From an uncultured Elusimicrobium sp. (GTDB taxonomy: Bacteria; Elusimicrobiota; Endomicrobiia; Endomicrobiales; Endomicrobiaceae): a stretch of DNA of 6,287 nt. The position numbers and the translations under genes were made by a program. The notes beneath the pieces are model-generated. The model searched no databases. It saw nothing but the letters and a program-made list of their open reading frames with translations, and had not been told where the DNA came from. The stretch's first letter is position 1. Each line of letters begins with the position of its first letter. Positions 1 through 4,926 of the stretch are shown piece after piece. The stretch covers positions 1 through 6,287 of the forward strand of contig CACWKJ010000067.1 of NCBI GenBank assembly GCA_902761395.1, in the 5' to 3' direction.

Positions 1-12
1 TACTATTATTTG

Positions 13-808
13 TTACTGTTGAGTTACTTGTTTTATGTTTATATCTTTTGACACTTTCCTCAATGTCATAAATTTAGTGATATTAGGATAATTTTCCAAC
101 CTTATTGCCGTTATATTGTTATACTTTTCGGGATTTGTATTTATATCTTTAACATACCTTATAAGTTGTTTGTAAAATTTTTTGCTGTCTATTTTATTTA
201 AAGAATATTCCTCTATACTTTTACTGAATCTTTTGTTCCTGTCGTTTATATGTATATTTTCCAATGTTTCTATTTCTTTATTCACTTTTTCCGTGATTTT
301 TCCGTATTTATTCTGTTGAGATATTATCCAAGACAATCTTTTTACATTGTCTTTATGTATATCTTCTTCGTCTATACCTTTTAACTCAACTTTATCGTTG
401 TTACTTGTTAATTTATAATATTCACTTCCGGTAAGCATTCCTTCACTCAATAATTTTTCTATTACCTGCTTTCTTATATTTTCATCTTTTATTGAATTTA
501 ACCAACTTACATCTATATCTCCGTATCCGCCTTCAACATAAATTTTCTTTAAATTATATTTATCTGCAATCTGAGCAATTATTTTTGATATATTTCTTTG
601 TGTTTGAGGATGGCAATGTAAATCTTGTATATTTATTACGGTTATATTGCTGTTACTGTCTTTACTTGACGTTATTTTTCCGTATTCATTGCTTATACAA
701 TCTGTTTTATTAAAAACATCTTCATATTTCTTGTTTGTATTTCCTGCCATAGGAAGAGCATACAAATTTGCACCTAATGTCGATATCCTTAAAAATTTTT
801 ATTACCAT
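13..808 (-). pseudogene. QDLHCH/VEGGYG protein (EreA/ChaN/TraB-like superfamily?), frameshifted near its start
   Basis: An open frame of 250 codons runs from a TTG at 765 to a TAA at 13-15. It contains INIQDLHCHPQTQ (44-56), YVEGGYGDIDVSWL (76-89), LTGSEYY (111-117) and LKGIDEED (128-135). This strand-DxH then strand-EGxxG pattern recalls the EreA/ChaN/TraB-like fold, and from memory similar uncharacterised proteins, often much longer, occur in Elusimicrobiota and Omnitrophota. The second half (about 140-250) is Lys/Asn/Ile-rich and looks helical. The best ribosome binding site serves an ATG at 808 in a different frame; deleting one base at 791-800 gives MVIKILRISTLGANLYALP joined to the frame, a plausible signal-like N-terminus. 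After the TAA the frame continues open to the window edge (four codons), so the stop might also be premature. Alternatives: the TTG with a weak AGG is the true start, or a sequencing error. Function unknown. Confidence 0.5.
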
Positions 809-815
809 ATTTTTT

Positions 816-819
816 CTCC
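816..819 (-). promoter_or_regulatory. Ribosome binding site (GGAG) pointing to an ATG at 808
   Basis: GGAG on the minus strand lies 7 nt before an ATG (806-808). That ATG is not in the frame of the long open reading frame downstream: it opens a frame that would end within about 28 codons. Removing one base in the A5T5 run at 791-800 joins it to the long frame. The site therefore decides where the ancestral start was and supports a frameshift in the downstream gene. Confidence 0.6.
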
Positions 820-828
820 GTAACAAAT

Positions 829-864
829 AAAAAAGACATACATCATTTTTACATGATGTATGCC
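829..864 (-). terminator. Intrinsic terminator overlapping the end of the small membrane protein gene
   Basis: The minus strand reads GGCATACATCAT (864-853), a 6-nt loop, then ATGATGTATGTC (846-835), a 12-bp stem with one G-U pair. TTTTTTA follows from 834. The 5' arm encodes the last codons (Ala-Tyr-Ile-Met) of the upstream gene and its TAA stop lies in the loop. The arm is preceded by an A-tract on the minus strand, so the hairpin could also work in the plus direction (TTTTT at 865-869). Confidence 0.88.
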
Positions 865-1322
865 TTTTTGTATTGTTCATAGACAGCTATTTTACCGAAG
901 GTAAACAACAATCCCAAATATTTTAATATAAAGACAAATATAAACCCAAAGAAAAACAATTTCAGTTTACCGTTAGTATCGACGGAAATTGATTTTAATA
1001 TCGACACCGCTAATACAAGTTTAACATAACTGAAAAGATTGTCCGTATATATTCTTCTGTCCGTTTTATCTATATCGAAAAATATTTTATTGTTTTGTGT
1101 CGGCGCCAGCAAAATCTCTACATCTTTTGCAATATTATTACATACTGTTTTTACTACATTTTTCGCATGATAGAACAAATCACACTCTATTTCTATAATT
1201 TCAGAAATAGATGTCTTATTTCCCATCTCCGAACAAAATTTATCAAATAAATTTATAACAGATAAATCTATCGTCGAGAAAAGGATAAAAAACGACAAAG
1301 CACATTTTAAAATACTTTTCAT
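849..1322 (-). CDS. Small membrane protein of unknown function
   Basis: A 157-residue protein that I do not recognise. It starts with a short basic end (MKSILK) and a hydrophobic stretch (about 4-24), either a membrane anchor or an uncleaved signal. A soluble, mildly charged region of about 95 residues follows, then a weakly hydrophobic segment (about 97-113). A strongly hydrophobic, Phe-rich segment (about 119-143) comes next, with a short tail ending KKAYIM. Four Cys lie at 7, 30, 47 and 61. Two membrane passes with the middle region outside the cytoplasm is the simplest model, by inference. An in-frame GTG at 1340 would add six residues, but it overlaps the -10 box, so I prefer the ATG at 1322. 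There is no clear ribosome binding site, consistent with leaderless translation. Terminators before and after suggest a single-gene transcript. The open frame, promoter and terminator support a real gene. Confidence 0.7.
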   Translation of the reverse strand: MKSILKCALSFFILFSTIDLSVINLFDKFCSEMGNKTSISEIIEIECDLFYHAKNVVKTVCNNIAKDVEILLAPTQNNKIFFDIDKTDRRIYTDNLFSYVKLVLAVSILKSISVDTNGKLKLFFFGFIFVFILKYLGLLFTFGKIAVYEQYKKAYIM

Positions 1323-1330
1323 ACATTTTA

Positions 1331-1359
1331 AGTATAGCACTTGAAAGCATTTTTATCAA
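1331..1359 (-). promoter_or_regulatory. Sigma-70-type promoter for the small membrane protein gene, probably giving a leaderless mRNA
   Basis: On the minus strand a TTGATA -35 box (1354-1359) and a TATACT -10 box (1331-1336) are separated by exactly 17 bp. Each differs from consensus at one base. The ATG of the next gene (1322) begins 9 nt after the -10 box, so the expected start of transcription falls at or within a couple of bases of the start codon. No Shine-Dalgarno is seen there. The promoter sits between the pyrG terminator and the gene, as expected for an independent unit. Confidence 0.7.
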
Positions 1360-1390
1360 TATTTTTTATTGATTTTTCACATATTTTTTT

Positions 1391-1430
1391 CAAAATAAAA
1401 AAGCACCCTTTTTTTAGTAAAAAAGAGTGC
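1391..1430 (-). terminator. Intrinsic terminator of the hldD-rfaE1-kdsB-pyrG operon
   Basis: Downstream of the pyrG stop the transcript can form a 12-bp stem, GCACTCTTTTTT paired with AAAAAAGGGTGC (arms 1419-1430 and 1403-1414, one G-U pair), with a 4-nt loop. It is followed by TTTTTTATTTTG (1402-1391). This is a textbook rho-independent terminator for minus-strand transcription and marks the operon end. The AT-rich upper stem could also give weak plus-strand activity, but no plus-strand gene approaches it. Confidence 0.9.
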
Positions 1431-1453
1431 TTTATTGTGTTGTTATAAAAATT

Positions 1454-3040
1454 CTATTTTTTGTTAATAAGAGCCGCTTTTATGAAGTTTGCAAACAACG
1501 GATGCGGTCTTGTAGGTCTTGATTGGAATTCAGGATTAAACTGAACGGCAATAAACCATGGATGATCTTTTATTTCAACAATTTCAACATATTTATTTTC
1601 ATCACTGGAATAACCGGATACTATAAGACCTTTTTCTTCCAATACTTTAACATAATCTTTATTTACTTCATAACTGTGTCTGTGTCTTTCACTGATAACA
1701 TCTTTTTTGTATATTTCATAAGCTTTGGTATCTTTTGATATATCGCACTTCCAAGAACCGAGTCTCATAAAATGACCGTCTTTATTTTTTGCAGTTGTTT
1801 GTATTATAACGGGTGTTTTTGCATTTTTATCGATATTTAAAGAATTTGCATCTTTTAGTCCGCAAACATTTCTTGCATATTCTATAATAACACTTTGCAT
1901 ACCTAAAGATATACCGAAGAAAGGAATCTTGTTCTCTCTTGCATATTTTATTACATTAAGTTTTCCTTCCAATGTCCCGCCGCTGTCTCCGTCCGGAGAA
2001 ATAATTGCATTCACATCTTTCAAATCATGTTCCAAATGTTGAGAATCGGTATCCACATATTTTATTTTAACTTCCGTAACATTTATTGCTCCGCCGTGTT
2101 TCAATGCTTCAAAAACACTCTTATAAGAATCTTTCAATTCTATAAATTTACCTGCAATTGCAACTGTAACCTGATGTTCCGGACATCTGCAGTTGTGTAT
2201 CATTTCATTCCATTGTTTCAAATCAATCGGTTTTGCATCAAGTTTCAAATATTTTACTATCAAATCATCTATTTTGTTCTCGTGTAATTGAACCGGAACT
2301 TCATAGATAGATGTCTGAACATCTCTTTCTTCAATTACGGCATCTCTTTCAACGTTGCAGAACAACGATATTTTGTCTCTTATTTCATCGGTTAAATGTT
2401 GATCCATTCTGCAAAGGATTATCGACGGTTCTATTCCTATTTCTCTCAATTTTTGAACACTGTGTTGTGTAGGTTTTGTTTTAAGCTCTTCCGATGCCTT
2501 TATGTAAGGAATTAATGTTACATGTACATACAATACATTTTCTCTTCCGATATCGTTTCTGAATTGTCTTATTGCTTCCAAGAAAGGTAAACCTTCTATA
2601 TCTCCCACGGTTCCGCCTATTTCAACCATAACAACATCACTGTCACCGGCAACAGCTTTTAATCTTTCTTTTATTTCGTTTGTTATATGAGGAACAACCT
2701 GAACTGTTTTTCCCGCAAATTTTCCCTCAATTTCGTCGTTTAAAACTTTTTGGTATATTCTTCCGGATGTAACCGTATTTACTTTTGTTGTTTCTTGATC
2801 TATAAATCTCTCATAATGTCCTAAATCCAAATCTGCTTCCATACCGTCTATGGTAACAAAAACTTCTCCGTGTTGCATAGGTGACAAAAGTCCGGGATTG
2901 ATGTTCAAATAAGGATCGCATTTCAAAATATTTACTTTTAATCCTCTTGCTTTTAACAAGCATGCAATTGATGCAGCCGTAATACCTTTTCCGACTGAAG
3001 AAATTACTCCTCCGGTAACAAAAATATACTTCGTTTTCAT
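1454..3040 (-). CDS. pyrG: CTP synthase with degenerate glutaminase domain (probably ammonia-dependent)
   Basis: A 528-residue protein (E. coli PyrG 545) with both standard domains. CTP synthase aminates UTP to CTP using ATP, normally with ammonia channelled from a C-terminal class I glutaminase. The synthetase domain (about 1-270) looks functional: P-loop GGVISSVGKG (10-19, Lys18), Lys40, MQHGEVFVT (55-63), metal ligands Asp72 and Glu140 (VEIGGTVGDIE, 139-149), UTP-site KTKPTQHSV (187-195) and Lys223. The glutaminase domain (about 291-528) keeps the fold landmarks but not the active site. GICLGMQ is GISLGMQ (Ser378 for the nucleophile), QFHPE is QFNPE (Asn502 for the catalytic His, with Glu504 kept), and the PGGFG oxyanion loop is PDGDS (349-353). 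Gln-binding Glu403 and Arg470 of E. coli appear to be Asn402 and Ser456. The ATG at 3040 has AAAGGAG at 3049-3055. It is last in the operon, before a terminator. CTP synthase identity is secure; loss of glutaminase activity is inferred from residues. Confidence 0.96.
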   Translation of the reverse strand: MKTKYIFVTGGVISSVGKGITAASIACLLKARGLKVNILKCDPYLNINPGLLSPMQHGEVFVTIDGMEADLDLGHYERFIDQETTKVNTVTSGRIYQKVLNDEIEGKFAGKTVQVVPHITNEIKERLKAVAGDSDVVMVEIGGTVGDIEGLPFLEAIRQFRNDIGRENVLYVHVTLIPYIKASEELKTKPTQHSVQKLREIGIEPSIILCRMDQHLTDEIRDKISLFCNVERDAVIEERDVQTSIYEVPVQLHENKIDDLIVKYLKLDAKPIDLKQWNEMIHNCRCPEHQVTVAIAGKFIELKDSYKSVFEALKHGGAINVTEVKIKYVDTDSQHLEHDLKDVNAIISPDGDSGGTLEGKLNVIKYARENKIPFFGISLGMQSVIIEYARNVCGLKDANSLNIDKNAKTPVIIQTTAKNKDGHFMRLGSWKCDISKDTKAYEIYKKDVISERHRHSYEVNKDYVKVLEEKGLIVSGYSSDENKYVEIVEIKDHPWFIAVQFNPEFQSRPTRPHPLFANFIKAALINKK

Positions 3041-3069
3041 TTGATAAACTCCTTTATTTCTACTTCAAT

Positions 3070-3807
3070 TTATTTTTTTAATGCTTTTTTTACTTTTGCG
3101 ACATCTTCAAGCACATTTACGTCTTGAAGATCTTTACTTGATATAATAACTTTTATTCTTTTACCCTGTTCCAATGCTCTTAATTGTTCCAAACTTTCAA
3201 CAATTTCAAGTTTTGTTTGTTTCGATTTCGTAAATTCACAAACAAATTTTTTTGTATAACCGTAAACACCTATATGTTTATAATAATCCGCTTTGCTTTT
3301 ATTCTTTTCATCTCTTAAAAAAGGTATCGGATATCTCGAAAAATATAATGCATAGCGATTCTTATCGAAAATTACTTTTACGGTGTTCGGATTTGCAATA
3401 TCATCCGTCGGTTTCATTTTGTAAGCAACAGTTAAATATTCAAGTTTTTTATCTTTTTTAAATTCTTCAACCATTTTTTCCACAAGTTTTTTATCTATTA
3501 AAGGTTCATCACCTTGAACATTGATAAAGACATTGTAGTTTTTCAAATATTTATTTGCGACATAAGCAACTCTGTCTGTTCCGCTTTTCAAATTTACGGG
3601 AGTCATAAAAACATTATACCCTGCGGATTTTACCGTATCAAAAATCCTTTTATCGTCGGTGGCAACCGCAACACAATCCACCCCCTTACATTTTGATACT
3701 TTACTTACAACATGAAGTATAAGAGGTTTATTGTTTATTAAAAACAAAGGTTTGCCCGGAAATCTGCTTGACGCATATCTTGCCGGAATTACAACTGCCG
3801 TCTTCAT
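3070..3807 (-). CDS. kdsB: 3-deoxy-manno-octulosonate cytidylyltransferase (CMP-Kdo synthetase)
   Basis: A 245-residue cytosolic enzyme of usual KdsB length, joining Kdo to CTP to give CMP-Kdo and pyrophosphate, the donor for the first sugars added to lipid A. The start MKTAVVIPARYASSRFPGKPL (1-21) is the classic nucleotide-binding signature with Arg10, Arg15 and Lys19. Further hallmarks are ATDD (49-52), SGTDR (75-79), NVQGDEP (96-102, with Asp100 the expected metal ligand), NPNTVKVI (139-146), YFSRYPIPF (155-163), HIGVYGY (178-184) and ESLEQLR (204-210). One deviation: the C-terminal VDTPED motif, whose Asp helps bind magnesium, reads VNVLED (230-235), so that Asp appears to be Asn231. The ATG at 3807 has AAGGA at 3815-3819, 7 nt upstream. 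pyrG follows after 29 bp, so the enzyme that consumes CTP is encoded beside the enzyme that makes it. Confidence 0.95.
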   Translation of the reverse strand: MKTAVVIPARYASSRFPGKPLFLINNKPLILHVVSKVSKCKGVDCVAVATDDKRIFDTVKSAGYNVFMTPVNLKSGTDRVAYVANKYLKNYNVFINVQGDEPLIDKKLVEKMVEEFKKDKKLEYLTVAYKMKPTDDIANPNTVKVIFDKNRYALYFSRYPIPFLRDEKNKSKADYYKHIGVYGYTKKFVCEFTKSKQTKLEIVESLEQLRALEQGKRIKVIISSKDLQDVNVLEDVAKVKKALKK

Positions 3808-3847
3808 ATATTTTTCCTTTTTATTACTCTTTTTATTTACCGTTTCG

Positions 3848-3878
3848 TTGTTAATTATAAATTGTAAATTATAAATTG
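3848..3878 (+). repeat. 31-bp inverted repeat, copy downstream of rfaE1
   Basis: Partner of the repeat at 4880-4910 in opposite orientation with no mismatch over 31 bp; plus-strand sequence starts TTGTTAATTATAAATTG. It lies between the rfaE1 stop (3885) and the kdsB ribosome binding site (about 3815-3819). In an operon transcript the two copies would be complementary and about 1 kb apart. No GC-rich stem or T-tract makes it look like an ordinary terminator. Confidence 0.9.
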
Positions 3879-3884
3879 CAGTTT

Positions 3885-4871
3885 TTATTTTCTGTTAAAA
3901 TTTTTTATCGTCTTTATAATTTCTTCTATTGTAACGGTAGCCGTACCGACTTTACCTACAACAACACCCGCAGCAAAGTTTGCAATTTCAGCAGCTTCAA
4001 CAAGTTTCCATTTTGCTGCCAAAGCAAGTGTCATTGTTGCAATAACGGTATCACCGGCACCGGTAACATCGTAAACTTCTTTTGCTCTCGTGGGAATATG
4101 AGTAATTTTACTCTTTTCTATTACCGTCATACCCTTTTCACCTCTGGTAATAAGAACAGAATCCGATTGCAACAATTTCAATATTTTCTTACCGAGATTT
4201 GCGATGTCTGCATCCGTTTTTATTCCCTGGTGTTGAGCATTCATACCTTCTATTGCTTCTTTTGTATTGGGCGTCATACAAGTTATATGTTTATATTTTT
4301 TAAAGTTTTCTACTTTGGGATCAACCGTTACGGGAATTTTTTTCTTTTTTGCTATGGTTATAATTTTTTTCAATACTTTGTCGGTTACTATACCCTTTGC
4401 ATAGTCGGAAATTATTACTCCGTCAACTTGTTTCATAACATAATCTATGCTTTTCAAAATATTTTCTTCTGTTTTACCGGAGAAAGCACCTTTTATTTCT
4501 TTATCTACTCTTACAACCTGTTGACTTGATGCAATTATTCTTGTCTTTAGTGTAGTAGGTCTTTGCTTGTCTACAACGATATAATTTGTGTTAATCTTTT
4601 TATCTTCGAGCATCTCTTTCATATGCAAACCGTTAAGATCGTCTCCTACAACGGTAATAATATATGCTTTTGCACCCAAAGATGTAATATTACTTGCAAC
4701 GTTTCCTGCACCGCCTAATGTTTCGGTTTCACTTTTTACTTCTACAACCGGAACAGGAGCTTCGGGAGAAATTCTTGAAACTTTTCCCCAAATAAATCTG
4801 TCGACCATAGTATCACCGACAACCAAAATCGACTTATTTTTTAAACTTAATACTTTTTTTAATAAATCCAT
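3885..4871 (-). CDS. rfaE1: D-glycero-beta-D-manno-heptose-7-phosphate kinase, monofunctional (HldA/RfaE1 type)
   Basis: A 328-residue PfkB/ribokinase-family kinase that phosphorylates D-glycero-D-manno-heptose 7-phosphate at C1 with ATP, an early step towards ADP-heptose for LPS. The N-terminus has GDTMVDRFIWGKVSRISPEAP (19-39), characteristic of the HldE kinase domain, then LGGAGNVASNITSLGAKAY (52-70). The C-terminal PfkB signature is DVTGAGDTVIATMTLALA (268-285), with Asp274 the expected catalytic base. E. coli HldE is about 477 residues because an adenylyltransferase domain is fused after the kinase. This protein ends after the kinase, so the nucleotidyl transfer must come from a separate rfaE2/hldC gene; that gene, gmhA and gmhB are not in the window. 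The ATG at 4871 has GGAG at 4877-4880, only 5 nt upstream. The gene sits between two copies of a perfect 31-bp inverted repeat, unlike its operon neighbours. No frame damage is seen. Confidence 0.94.
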   Translation of the reverse strand: MDLLKKVLSLKNKSILVVGDTMVDRFIWGKVSRISPEAPVPVVEVKSETETLGGAGNVASNITSLGAKAYIITVVGDDLNGLHMKEMLEDKKINTNYIVVDKQRPTTLKTRIIASSQQVVRVDKEIKGAFSGKTEENILKSIDYVMKQVDGVIISDYAKGIVTDKVLKKIITIAKKKKIPVTVDPKVENFKKYKHITCMTPNTKEAIEGMNAQHQGIKTDADIANLGKKILKLLQSDSVLITRGEKGMTVIEKSKITHIPTRAKEVYDVTGAGDTVIATMTLALAAKWKLVEAAEIANFAAGVVVGKVGTATVTIEEIIKTIKNFNRK

Positions 4872-4879
4872 ACATACTC

Positions 4880-4910
4880 CAATTTATAATTTACAATTTA
4901 TAATTAACAA
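4880..4910 (-). repeat. 31-bp inverted repeat, copy upstream of rfaE1
   Basis: This 31-bp sequence is the exact reverse complement of 3848-3878, and the two copies bracket rfaE1. On the plus strand it begins CAATTTATAATTTA and continues CAATTTATAATTAA, so each copy is a near-perfect tandem of a 14-mer. The match stops at both ends, since the flanking bases differ. On the coding strand the last base of this copy is the first G of the rfaE1 GGAG ribosome binding site, so the repeat directly abuts the translation start region. It could be one of a family of dispersed AT-rich intergenic repeats; whether more exist in the genome cannot be seen here. Confidence 0.9.
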
Positions 4911-4926
4911 ACACGAGCCCAATATA

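Noticed and set aside
1323..1340. GTG start six codons upstream of the small membrane protein ATG
   Set aside because: The GTG and the next codons overlap the TATACT -10 box and would lie upstream of the expected transcript start, and no ribosome binding site precedes them.
1535..1909. The PyrG Cys and His losses as simple sequencing errors
   Set aside because: Ser378 and Asn502 are each one base from the canonical codon, but three or more further active-site positions are also changed and the frame is intact over 528 codons, so chance error is unlikely.
2027..2287. An 86-codon plus-strand open frame opposite pyrG
   Set aside because: It lies entirely antisense to a conserved part of pyrG and has no independent support.
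3876..4529. A 217-codon open frame on the plus strand, opposite rfaE1
   Set aside because: It is fully antisense to a well-supported kinase gene, is dominated by Phe, Tyr, Cys and Asn as expected from the complement of AT-rich coding sequence, and has no family motif.
3848..4910. The repeats as a CRISPR array or insertion-sequence ends
   Set aside because: Only two copies exist, in inverted orientation about 1 kb apart, and the enclosed gene is a housekeeping LPS kinase with no transposase; no spacer pattern is present.
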